Assembly: GCF_900496995.4 (NCBI RefSeq)
Contig: NC_044018.1
Location: forward strand, 30,275,825-30,339,824
From: Aquila chrysaetos chrysaetos
Taxonomy: Eukaryota > Chordata > Aves > Accipitriformes > Accipitridae
Reading direction: 5' to 3'
Length of the DNA stretch: 64,000 bases
Shown: positions 10,401 through 20,800 of the stretch, piece by piece
How the letters are laid out: every line of letters starts with the position of its first letter
Numbering within the stretch: position 1 is the first letter of the stretch
Translations under genes and position numbers: made by a program
Notes under the pieces: generated by a model
The model's input: only the letters and a program-made list of their open reading frames with translations
Database searches by the model: none
What the model was told of the DNA's origin: nothing

Positions 10401-13400
10401 CCAGGACCTGGGGACAAGGCACCCGTGACACTGGGAACCAGTGGGAGAGGGGCAGTGGGCAATGCACCCCCAGGACCCACACCCCCTCACCTGTGCCGGC
10501 TTTGCCACGATGCCAAGGTTGCTGCCATGGTAGATGTAGACTTTGCCGGCACCGTCGAAGGGGGCTCCCACAGCCAGGTCTGGGGGGGGCAAGGACAGGT
10601 AGTGGGGGGTGGGCTGAGACCCTCCCAGGACCCTCTATGGGATGCAGCCCCCACCATCTCCCCCCCCCCCACAGGACGCAGGCTGTGTTCCAGCCCATCG
10701 GGACCCCAGAGCCCCCCCCCAGAGCCCCTCACCCTCAAAGCCGTCCTGGTTGAGGTCCCCGGCGGCGCTGAGGGCGATGCCGAACATGGAGCCACGGGTG
10801 CCATTGAGGCGGAGGGGGGTGGCGGACTCCCAGCGCCCCGCCGGGTTGATGTAGACGTAGGCAGCCCCCCCCGATCTCCTCCTTGCGCTCGAAAAAGTGG
10901 GGGGCCCCCACCACCAGGTCCATCCAGCTGCAAGGACGGCGGCTCCATCACCCTCCCGGCCGCGGCAAGCCGTCCCGGTACACCAAGACAGGGCAATACC
11001 CCGGCACGGAGACTGGGGGAGCAGTGGGGGGCCGAGCTGCCACAGCCATGGAGGGTCGCCCCAAACTCACCCATCACTGTTGAGGTCGAGCACGGCGACG
11101 GCGTAGCCGAAGGCGGAGGTGAGCTGCTGGCCGGGCAGCACGGCCTCGGGCACCAGGCGGTTGGCACTGTCGCGGCGCAGGATGACCACGGCCCCGGTGT
11201 GGTTGGCGCGGGGGGCTCCGGTGACGAAGCTCAGCTCCCGCCTCCGCGTCAGCCCCGCACCCGAGTCCACCGAAAAGCCTGCGGAGGTAGCGGGGGGGGG
11301 GGCAGGCGTCGGTGCCTGCCTGGCCCCCCGGCCCCCCCCCGGCTCCCCACACCTGCCGTCTGCCCGTCCGTCTGTCCGTCTCTCTCTCTGCTCAGCCCTG
11401 CGTGGCCAGGTCTCCCATCGGGGACCCTCGTGCTTTGGCGTGGGAATGGTGGCGTGCCTCAGTTTCCCTGCTCTGTGCTCCCTGGGGCACAGCTGCTGTA
11501 GCTGGTGGGAGGGGGAGGACTGCGGGGGTCCCCTCCCCGGCTCCGGAGCAAGGGGGAGCAGAGGCTGCCAGGGTAAGCAAGGACCAGCCCCTCCACGCAT
11601 TGCCAGAAGGGAAGATTTTTGGGGAGAGAAAGGAAGATTTTGGGGCCAGCGCAGCAAGACCTGGAGCGGAGCCGGACGGGGGGGGTGGAACCCTCCCCCC
11701 AGCTGGAGAGAGCGGCAGAGCCCCCTCCACGGTGGGGGGCCGGGAGCCCCTTCCCCACATGCAGTGGTTGCAGTGTGCAGCCCCCCCCCTGCAGCCCCCC
11801 TGGCAGCCGTGCAGCCCCCCGAGCCCCCCGGCAGCCCCCAGCCACGCTCCGGCTGGCTACGGCCGCTGTCTCCCCCCGCAGGAACCGTGCAACCCCCCCC
11901 CATGCAGAAACATCTCCGGAGGGAACAGCACAGGGACAGTGGGGTGCTGGGGGGCCACGCCAGGCTCTGTGCCCCCCCGGGCTCTGCCCATGCCCCCCCC
12001 CCCAGCCTGGCGGTGCCCCCGCCGCAGCCCCGGCACAGCGACGGGACACAGGACAAGGACAATGACAGGGATGGGGGCTTGGGGGGGTTTGGGACCCCCA
12101 CCCTGGGGGGGGGTGACAGCCACAGGCGTGTGCCTGCAGGAGATGGACCCCAGAGGGGTGGGAGCGTGTGGCGGGGGGGATTGTGCAGCCACACGCGTGC
12201 ACGGCTGGGTGTGCAAGGGGTTGTGCACGAGGAAGGGGGGGGCATGCATGCGGGGGGTATGTGCAAAGGAGGGGTGTGCTTGGTGCGTGCGTGCAAGATG
12301 GGGGGGGGGGTGATGCCGCGTGCACAGGGAGGTGCGGATGGAGGTGCGCTCGGTGCGTGCGTGTGGGGACACGCGTGTGCGCACGTGTGCTCACAGGGCC
12401 CGGCGGAGGCTGCGGGAGCTCTCCTTTCCTCTCCCTTCCACAGACATGGGGGGGGGACACACCACGGGACACGGCTCCGGGGAGGGTGGCACACGGGGAC
12501 GCCGTCGGTGCCGGCGTTTACGAACCCAAGTAGCTATTCTGGGCCACGTCGCCGGCCGCGCCGGGCACCTTCTCGCTGGGCTCGGGGGTTTTGTAGACCA
12601 GCTGGTCGGGGTCTGAGCTATCAATGTTTGTCACAAAAAGCAGCCCTGCGCCGCGGCCGGGCGGGAGAGAAAGAGAGAGGGGCGTCAGGGTGGGCATCGT
12701 GGCCGGGGCAGGCTGGAGCCGGGCGGCTGGGACGAGCGGGGGTCCCGCGGCAGCGATGCGGGGGGGTCCCCCGTGCCGCGCCATCGTGCCGTGCCCGGGC
12801 TCCGCCGTGCCCGTACCGAAGTAGCTGTTGGCGGGCACGGGGATGAGCGAGGGGTCCTGGTCCTTCTCGCCCCCGGCTTCGTAGGGCCCGTCGTCGTAAC
12901 GCAGCAGGTCGAGGGAGCTCTGGTTAAGCAGCTCCACGCGCAGGTTCCCTGCCGAACCGAGGAGGGGTGAGGGGGGCCGGGGCGGGGACCCCCCCACCCA
13001 CCCAACCGGGGACCCTCCTGCTGCCTGGGGACAAAGGGGCACCGGAGCTGCCCCACGGCACTGCGCTCGCCGGGCGGACCTGGCCCTGGCCTTGGCATCC
13101 CGACACACGGGCGCGTGGCCGCGGCGTGCATGCACGTGTGCCCCGACACACGCATGTACACACACGGGGCGCACCCCCCCCCCGGGTACTCACACACACA
13201 CAGCGTGCGTGTACGTGCACACACCTGCACACATGCACACACGCTTGCGTGCATGCACACACCCATATGCACACCCACACATGCACACACCCGTGTGCTC
13301 ACACCCACAGCATGAACACACACCTGTGGTGTGCTCACACCCCCAGCATGCGCACACATCATGCATGTCTGTGCACGTGCCTGCATGCACGCACACACGC

Positions 13401-16400
13401 TTGCACGCACACGCCCATTTGCACACCCACCCACACCTGCACACTCATACAGCGTGCACACACCCATATGCTCACACATACAGCGTGCACACACACCTGC
13501 TCACACCTACAGCATGAACACACCCTGTGCTCACACCCACACGTGCACACCCCCGTGTGCTCACACATACAGTGTGCACACACACCCACCTGCTCACACC
13601 CACGTGCTCACACCCACAGCACGCGCACAGCCACACGCTCGCACACGGCACCCAGGCACCCGTATGCTCACACCCACAGCTTGCACACCCATCGCACACG
13701 CATTTGCACGCCTGCCCAGGCAGGAACACGCACCCACGCACACCCGGCCAGCCGCACACTGCCCTGCTCCTGCACCCTCGCTCAGCCTGGGGTTGGGGGG
13801 GTCCGGCCGCCCCCCCGGCCCTCACCCTTCCAGTTGTAGGTGCCGGGGGCCCCGAAGAGGATGTAATGGTGGTCGGGGCTGAAGGCTGCGGCCAGGCCCT
13901 GCTGGCAGAAGCCGAAGCGGTCGTGGCCCTGCGGCCGCCCCTCGCAGAACTTCCACTCGCCCCCGTCCAGCTCGTCCCGCACCCGCAGGTCCTGGCTCAG
14001 CACGAAGCAGCGCCCGATCACGTCCCGCGTCTCCAGGGGCTGACGCACCCGGTGCCGTGACTCGTACAGGTGGGCGCAGGTCTGTGCGCGGGGAGGGGGG
14101 GGTCAGGAGGTGCCGGGGGACCCCCCCACCGCTGCAGCCCTCGCTGCCGGCTCTCCCCCTCTCCGGTGCTCACCACGATCTTGCCGCCGGCACCTTGGCT
14201 TTTCACGCTCACCCCCAGCCACTGGTTCTCCTTGCTCTCCCGCTGCAGGTCCACTGGTGGGGACGGGCAGCGTCAGCCCCTGCCGGGACCCCGGGGGTGG
14301 GGAGCGAGGGGGTGGCCCCCCTGCAGACCGAGCACCCCCCCAGCTGCGCAGCTCACCTCCTTCGTCGATCGGCACCCGCCAGCAGTCGGAGAGCTCGGGG
14401 GTCAGCGGGCAGGCGAAGAGCCCTCCGGTCCGGTTGGCACCTTGGCTGGGCAGCGCCGGCGCTTGGGGGGCCCCCACCAGCAGCCTGCCATGGCAAGGAG
14501 CCCCCCGTCAGGGCACGGGCCCCCCCCCGCCTCGCGAGCCCCGGCCGTGCACAAGCGGGCACGTGCGACGCTGGGTTTGCACAGACGCGCTGCCAGGTTT
14601 GCACACCCGGTGTGTGTCCCCGGCCCCCATCGGGAGCATCCCTGTCCCCACGCAGCTGTCCCCACACCCCCGCACCGATTTCACGCCGTTGGCCGTGCCG
14701 GCGCGGTGCATGCCCAGCACGGTGCCAGCCCGCCCGGCCGAGCAGCTGCAGCCCTGGCGCGGCCGTTCGCAGGCCTCAGCCGCAGCTCGGTGCACGTGTG
14801 GGCGGGGGACAGGGCGCAGGAGGTGACGCACACCCAGACCCCCCCACTCCTGCCCACTCCCTGCCCCGTCCCCCTTGGTGCAGCAGGGTTGGGGGCACCC
14901 TGACCCCCACCCAGCCCCCCACCCTGCGCAGCCCTCCCCAGGGTCCCCGAGGGGACGGGGCTCGCTCCTCTGTCCGATGAGTGCCGTGCCGCCGGTGGCT
15001 CTTCGGTGGCCGTGGGGCACCTGCGGCCACCCCCAGCCCCTCTGCCCTGGGGGACGGTGGCCTCAGGACGCGAGGGAGCCCCGGGGGGTGGCGGAGAGGC
15101 AGAGCCGGTAAAAATAAACTGGAATTCACTCAAAATAACCCTGCAGCAACATGCCCAAAAAAGGAGGGAGCCAGACGGAGGCACAGGAGTGCACCCTGCG
15201 CCAGGGCACCGGGCACTGCCCGGGGTGCCAGGGCCAAGGGAGCGGGTAAGGAGCCCATGGGGCCGAACCCATTCCCGAGACCCGCCGGGGAGCGGAGGGG
15301 ACGGGCAGGGGGACACCGGTGCGGTGCCGGTGGAGCAGAGCTCAGAGCGGTGCCGGCGGCTCGGTAAACACCTGCCCGGGAGCCGGGGCACCGGGGAGCG
15401 AAAATAATCCTCCCGCCGCCAAGAATGTGGAGAGGGCGGCTGCCGTGGCCGGGCGGCTTCGGCCGGCGCCACCGGCCTGGCGGGGGGACGGGGACAGGCG
15501 GTGGCGTGCCAGGGCATCGGGGACGAGGACGGCGGCTGGGCCCTCGCGAGCGGGTGGGGAGGCGCAGGCGACAGCGCCCCAAGACCTGCCGGCTCCAGGG
15601 GTCCCTGTCGCTGAGACCCCCACCAGCAGCCCGAACCCCTCTGGGGGGCTCACAGGTGCCACGGGGACCACAGGGGCTGGGGTCTGAGGGGGACACAGGG
15701 GACACAGGGGCTGGGGACGGTGACCGCAGCCGGTGGCTGCCCTGGCATGCGGCGGGTGGGGCGTTTGCCAGCTCAGCGGCAAGCGGGCGCGGGGGAGGCG
15801 GCGGGCACGGCCCGGGAAGGGGGGGCCCGGCCGGGGGGGGTCCATGCACCCGAGCACCCTGAGGCTGCGCTCGGGGCATCGATGGCCCCCCAATTCCCCC
15901 CCCCCCCGCCCCGGCCCTGGCTGAATAATTCGGGAGCGGTGGCAGCGCAGGCGGCGGGTCCCCGCGCCCGTCCCCGTCACCTCGGGTCTCCAGCCCCGTT
16001 GGAGTCTCGGCACCCCGAAGCCGTGAGGGGCAGGATCTGGCCCCTGCAGCATCCCGGGGAGCGGGGGGCCGAGCGGCTGCCGGTCCCCAGCTCAGCGGGG
16101 GGGGGGGACACACAGACCCGAGGAGGGGAACACAGAGCGGGGGGGACCCGACCCGGGACAAGGATCCACGGGGACAGCCCGGCTGTCCGGCGCGGAGTGG
16201 GGGCTGTCCACGGCTCCCGCGCCCCTCCCGGCCCCGAGGGTCCGGACCCCCCAGCCGCCCCCCCCCCCGGGGGTCTCCTGCACTCACCAGCCGGCCGGCT
16301 CGGGGCTGAGCTGCCGGTGCAGAGCCACGGCGAAGCCGAAGAGGCTGCCCTTGTCGCCGTCCTTCAGCAGGGTGCTGGTGGCATCCAGGTTGAAGGCTGC

Positions 16401-16457
16401 GCTCGCCAGCAGCCGCAGGCAGAACCAGGGCAGCCAGAGCCCCCGAGCCCCCGCCAT
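4316..16457 (-). CDS. ITGA7: Integrin alpha-7 (ITGA7), complete with alternative exons
   Basis: Alpha subunit of the alpha7beta1 laminin receptor of muscle. Exons, 5' to 3': 16288-16457, 14357-14484, 14174-14253, 13826-14081, X1 12817-12948, X2 12526-12645, 11071-11278, 10733-10927, 10491-10579, 10280-10407, 9809-9904, 9658-9719, 9361-9530, 8949-9098, 8716-8828, 8436-8634, 7949-8032, 7795-7874, 7602-7679, 7410-7512, 7042-7218, 6856-6948, 6124-6237, 5929-6027, 5718-5843, then A 5311-5427 or B 4316-4498. All splice phases agree if one extra G is ignored in the exon at 10733-10927. The X2/B product is about 1,099 residues. It has a signal peptide, seven FG-GAP blades with cation loops ([21 protein letters not shown]), no I domain, a calf region and a transmembrane segment ([20 protein letters not shown]). 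Introns are full of minisatellites. ITGA7 rather than ITGA6/ITGA3 follows from the X exons, the tails and the BLOC1S1 neighbour. Confidence 0.95.
4740..5140. repeat. 62-bp minisatellite in the ITGA7 A-B intron
   Basis: A unit beginning CCAGCACTGCAAACCCTCGC recurs at 4801, 4863, 4925, 4987 and 5049 with exact 62-base spacing. Degenerate copies lie on both sides (about 4640-5260). Each unit holds two related half-units. The array fills most of the intron between the alternative A and B tail exons and creates the long spurious open frames seen on both strands. Confidence 0.9.
5311..5427 (-). other. ITGA7: ITGA7 A-type cytoplasmic tail exon
   Basis: Encodes [20 protein letters not shown] and ends in EKQALEGER followed by TAA at 5311. 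It is homologous to the A tails of human alpha-7 (CGFFHRSSQSS) and alpha-6 (CGFFKRN). Inclusion gives a 38-residue tail with its own stop. The stop overlaps a GTAACG donor-like sequence. Confidence 0.88.
5470..5665. repeat. Simple GGCACGGCAC-type repeat
   Basis: Degenerate tandem GGCACGGCAC/GGCACAGCAT units fill the ITGA7 intron between the transmembrane exon and the A tail exon. No other feature was seen there. Confidence 0.8.
6300..6840. repeat. 17-bp minisatellite in an ITGA7 intron
   Basis: About thirty tandem copies of a 17-base unit such as AGGAGCAGGGGTACCCC and AGGACTGAGTGCTCATC occupy nearly the whole intron between the exons at 6856-6948 and 6124-6237. It is open in several frames but shows no protein similarity. 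Confidence 0.9.
8130..8350. repeat. Tandem repeat in an ITGA7 intron
   Basis: Imperfect repeats containing CCATCCCTCTGC and GACCATCCTCATCC fill the intron between the exons ending at 8436 and starting at 8032. The unit length is variable. Confidence 0.7.
9120..9355. repeat. GATGGG/GATGAG hexamer array in an ITGA7 intron
   Basis: Hexamer-based purine-rich repeats (GATGAGGATGGGGATGGGGA) occupy the intron between the exons at 9361-9530 and 8949-9098. Confidence 0.85.
10040..10240. repeat. G-rich minisatellite in an ITGA7 intron
   Basis: Repeats of about 16-18 bases (GGGATGCTCGGGGAGG and variants) lie in the intron between the exons at 10280-10407 and 9809-9904. Confidence 0.8.
12120..12400. 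repeat. TG-rich tract in the intron after ITGA7 X2
   Basis: A degenerate TGTGCGTGCGTG-type sequence on the + strand, hence CA-rich in the ITGA7 transcript, sits just downstream of alternative exon X2. The rest of this 1.2 kb intron (11290-12520) shows no other feature. Confidence 0.6.
12526..12645 (-). other. ITGA7: ITGA7 alternative exon X2
   Basis: A 120-base (40-codon) exon beginning [20 protein letters not shown] and ending NSYLG. It is nearly identical to human alpha-7 X2 over its first half. It has the same phase (1) at both ends as X1, so either can be used alone. Its donor, GTTCGT, is a weak match to the consensus. Confidence 0.9.
12817..12948 (-). other. ITGA7: ITGA7 alternative exon X1
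   Basis: A 132-base (44-codon) exon containing [16 protein letters not shown] and ending VPANSYFG. It matches the human alpha-7 segment [16 protein letters not shown]. It lies upstream of X2 as in human and has identical end phases. Naming as X1 follows order and similarity. The X segments lie in the propeller near the laminin-binding face and change ligand preference in mammals. Confidence 0.88.
13130..13740. repeat. CA-rich repeat in the intron before ITGA7 X1
   Basis: Imperfect (CA)n with interspersed units such as CTCACACCCACAGCATG. In the ITGA7 transcript (- strand) this is UG-rich. It lies between the exon ending at 13826 and X1. Confidence 0.9.
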
Positions 16458-16518
16458 GCCGCCGGTCACCGCCGGTCCCCCCCTCCTCCCGGCTCCGGCT
16501 CCGGCTCCGGCCGCCGGC

Positions 16519-16550
16519 GAGGAGGAGGAGGAGGAGGAGGAGGAGGAGGA
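16519..16550. repeat. (GAG)n trinucleotide repeat at the ITGA7 5' end
   Basis: About ten perfect GAG triplets on the + strand lie about 60 bases upstream of the ITGA7 start codon, so they are likely in the 5'UTR or core promoter as (CTC)n. Confidence 0.9.
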
Positions 16551-16669
16551 CGGGGAAGCACGGCCCCCGCCCCGCCTGCCGCGGGCTGGGTCCCACCGTG
16601 TGTCACCGCCCGGGTCGCCCAGCCCGGGGCAGAGCACCGCAGCAGCCCCCCCCCCCCCCCGCCACCTCG

Positions 16670-17290
16670 CTGCACGGGGCATCGCGCCCCGTATCGCCGT
16701 GTACTGCACCCCAAATCCTGGTGCATCGCACCCATCACCCCGTACTGCACCGTGCACGGGGCATCACACCCCATATCATGATGTACTGCACCCCAGATCA
16801 CGGTGCATCGCACCCATCACCCCGCACTGCACCCTGCATGGGGCATTGCACCCCATATCACAGTGTACTGCACCCCACATCGCAGTTCATCACACCCGTA
16901 CTGCACCCTGCACGGGGTATCGTACCCCACATTGCAGTGCATCGCACCCGTCACCCCAAACTGCACCCCGCACGGGGCATCGCACCCCGTATCGCAGTGT
17001 ACTGCACCCCAGATCACGGTGCATCGCACCCATCACCCCGCACTGCACTCCGCACAGGCCATCGCACCCCGTATCACCATGTGCTGTACCCCACATCGCA
17101 GTACCTCGCACCCATCACCCCATATTGCGCCCTGCACAGCGCTGCACAGTGCGGTGCACCCCACATCACAGCATACTGCGCCCTGAATCGTTGCGCATCG
17201 CACCCATCACCCCTTACAGCACCCTGCACAGCGCTGCACCCCATATCGCAGTGCATCGCACCCCGTATCACAGTGCATGGCAGCCCACGC
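16670..17290. repeat. ~81-bp minisatellite upstream of ITGA7
   Basis: Units containing GTGCATCGCACCCATCACCC recur about 81 bases apart (16721, 16803, 17019 and degenerate copies). The array lies immediately 5' of ITGA7 where promoter sequence would be expected. Confidence 0.85.
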
Positions 17291-17649
17291 CGCACAGACC
17301 AGCCATGCCCATATGCGCAGGCAGATGTCGAAGCCCCCAGCCCAGCCCCCTGGGAGGTCTCCCCATCCAGGCAGAGGCCCGGGGGCACAGGTGACCCCCC
17401 CCCAGCCCCAAACCGCTGCTCACTCCCCTCCAGCACTGCTGAAACGGGGCCATGTCCCCCAGGGCCGGGCACAGCACCAGGGCTGGGCAGCAGGGGATCC
17501 CTGGCTGGGGGGTGAGGCGGGGGGGCAATCGCCCACCTCTGGACCCTCTGTGAGCCGGGACGGAGCGGAGGAGCACTCACAAGATGTCTGCTGAGTGTAG
17601 TGTGCCAGGACTGCAATCGGGCTCTGCATGGCCATCGCCAAGAGGCAAC

Positions 17650-17850
17650 ACCCCAACACCCCAAAATCCAATCACCTGCAGTGATACCCTGATACCCCGA
17701 TACCCCAAAACCCCGTCACCTGCAGCGATACCCCAATACCCCGTCATCTGCAGTGATATCCCAATACCCTGATACCCCAAAACCCCATCACCTGCAGTGA
17801 TACCCCGATACCCCAAAACCCCGTCACCTGCAGTGACACCCTGATACCTC
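17650..17850. repeat. GATACCCCAAAACCCC tandem repeat
   Basis: Repeats of GATACCCCAAAACCCCGTCA and CACCTGCAGTGATA modules upstream of ITGA7. Confidence 0.85.
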
Positions 17851-17859
17851 CTCCACCCT

Positions 17860-20800
17860 TGGGCTGGGAGAGGAGTCACCCCCCACACACCCCAAAACAA
17901 GAGGAGCAGCTGGCTCCCCAGCAGAGTGGGACCCCCCGCACCCCCACGCCAAAGGGGCTGGTGCCTTCGCAGGCTCCCAGGGGACGGGGGGGGCCAGCGG
18001 TACCGGCACAGCAGGGTCCCACGGGAGCGGTTGTGGCTCGAGCACGGCCCCGTGCCCCAAACGGCAGCTTGGGGGGGAGGGAAAGGGGGGGGCTGTCATA
18101 TTTTCCAGCACACTGGCTATTTTTAACCACTCCCGCTCTCCAAAGGCCTGTGAAGATATTTGGGAGCTGGCAGGGCTGCTCCGGCCGTGTGAATGAGCTC
18201 CAGCTCCGCGCTGGATGCAGGAACAGTCCTTCACCCCGAGCTCCTCCTCCTCCTCCTCACTGCCAGCCGGCCCTGCATTCAGGGGAAATGAAGGCAAGGC
18301 CAAGAGGGTCCGTGCCCCCCCCAGCTCGCCCCCCGCCTGGCTGCCGTCCAGCCCTCCCCACGCTCACCCATTCTTTCCTCTTGCACAGCCCAAATCCCTT
18401 CCCAACGTCCCAGCCGTCGTGCTCCTGACGTGGGAAACGGCCGATCCCTGCCTGGGAGCGGAGGACGGGAACAGACCCAGTCCCCGGGGGCTGCTCAGCC
18501 TCCCGCAGCCCCCCCCCTCGCAACCCATCACCCACCAAACAGGGGAGCACCGAGCTCCCCATCAGCTCTCCCGTCCAGCCGCTGCTGCCCGATGAAGAGG
18601 ATGGCATCACGCGAGCATCAGGCCGAGTATAAATAGAAAGGAAGGTGGTGGTGGCCAGGAAGCCGGGTGAGTAGCTCATCTAGATAAAAACATGACTTGG
18701 GGTCCCAGTGCCGCCCCTCAGCACAGAGGGGACCCCCCAAAAAATCTTATTAAGGCTTCAGGATGTCCAGGAGCAGGGAGAGAGGAGATGGGATCCCAGC
18801 GTGCATCCCCAACTTGCTCTGCCACCCGGCTCTCCTCCCGGCTTCCAAACCAACCACCTTGGGGACAACGCACTCTCAAGCCTCCCTCCTCCCACCCAAG
18901 CCTCCAAATCGGCTTTATTTTCCCTCAAACAGACCCAAATCCGAGGCTGGAGCACTCCAGCTGTGGGGGAGCCAGACCCGCATCCCAAGCAATGCCAGGA
19001 CAGACCCTCGGGGCTGCCACAGCGGGGTCCCGGCAGAGAGCTCACTCCGCTCCCCACACCGAGCCCGATAATATGCCGGAGAAGCCAGCTGCTCCGGATT
19101 AGCGACAGCAGCTCTCCTGGAGGCCTGCCCCCCCCCCCGAGCCCAGCGGGTCGGGGATTTCCAACCCCAAAACCGCCTCGTGAACGGACAACAGGACGCT
19201 TCCCACCTCGGGGCTCCCGGGGCCTCACGGCCTCGTCCCACCCCGGCACCAGCTGCCGGCGATTGGGTTTCAGCGGGGCCGGCTTTGCCGCACAAGGCAC
19301 GGCACGAGCAGGAGCGGCCGTCGCTGCCCCCGGACAAGCAGGGAGCGAGAGCGGGAGCCTGGTCACTCCTGGCATCACGGCAGGCTTTGTCATCCCCTCC
19401 GTGCCATCTCAACAGAATTTTATTTTCAGTGCAAGGGCCAACTTCCAAATGAGGCAGGGTTTACCAAGGGGAGCGCTCCCCCCCCCCGGCCCAGCTCACG
19501 GCAGGACGCCATTCCCAGTGGCTCAGACATGAAGCACGAGGGTTTTCATGGCTGGGGGGTGAGCGAGGGAAAGGGGGGGGGGTCAGGCAGCAACTCGCCT
19601 GTCAGGAGAAGAAAACTCCTTGTTGGGAGGATTCCCTTTGCTCCAAGCCCTGGTTTGGATTTGAACCCTGAGCTCCCAGAAGCCGCAGTCTCACCCCAGC
19701 AGCCTCCGCATCGTGCAGCCGAGATGGGGGAGGAGCGCACGGGGAGGGGGGGAGCAGCAGGGCTGAGCTCCCCAACCCACCCAAGGACAGCGGAACCCAG
19801 GGGCAACACAGGGACGTCTTCATCCCGCTTCCACAGCCAGGGCAGGATCTGCTCCAGGATTCTCGCCAAGGCTTTTGCAGGGTCAGGAGCAGGAGAGTGG
19901 GAGAGCCGGGAAGCGCTGCCCTGGGCGTCGAAACAGCTGGAGTCAGGGAGCGGCGAGGGCCGGGAGTGGAGCTTGGGCAGGGCGAGGATGGGACCCACCG
20001 CTCACTTCCACACGGATGGAGGGAGGGAAACGCTCCCGAGGGCTCCCCCAGAGCGGCCAAAGCACCTCGCCAGCACCTGTAACTCTGTGAAGGGCTGAAC
20101 TGAATCCAGGTGCTCCCCACGGAACATCCTGCGACGGCAGGAGAGGAGGGAGGACGGGGGAGGCAGCGGAGCCACACACGGGAGCAGCTCCTGTGCCCGC
20201 AGCCTGGGCCGGTCGTGCCTCTCGGGGCAGACGCGAAGGCGGTTCGCTGCTGTTCCAGGCAGCATCAGCGAGGGAAGCCGAGGCACATCCCCGGCGCGTG
20301 CCAAGAGCCGGAGCCAGCGCCTGGGAGAGGTGTGAACTCCCACAGGCGCCCGTCAGCCGTCACCAGCAAAGGTCCGCAACTGGGCAGCGATCTTCATTCC
20401 TGTGGAAGGAAGGGCAGGAACCGGGTTGGCGCAGTTCTGGGAGCGGTGCCTCCTCCCGGGGCGGGCGGGAGAGCTGCCGGCAGTTATCCCTGCAAACACC
20501 AAACCCCCCCGGATACACCCAAACCTTCACGGGGAGCAGCTGACCCCAACACATGCCAAGCCCAGGTGCAGGGAGGAGCAGAATGGCCCCACTACATGCA
20601 GACCTCGAGCATGCTTTGCCCGACAGCAGCCCTGTTAGCCCGGCACGCTCGTCAACTAATGATGGGAACAACAAAATAAATTCCTCTGCCCTCCCCAAGG
20701 CTGCAGGGGCTCCTGCAGGCAAGAACTTGTTTGTGTAACTGGAGCGGGCCACCATCAGACAGGCGTGTGGGGAGTAAGCTGGGGTTATTTTTACCCATTC

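Noticed and set aside
11119-12846. 575-codon + strand open frame
   Set aside because: It runs antisense through three ITGA7 exons and their introns. Composition is GC-driven and it has no recognisable domain.
15130-16596. 488-codon - strand open frame
   Set aside because: It reads ITGA7 intron 1 and exon 1 in the wrong frame. No domain.
18628-18634. TATAAAT box on the + strand
   Set aside because: No gene follows. Splice-donor-like GTGAGT 35 bases on is too close to form a usual first exon.
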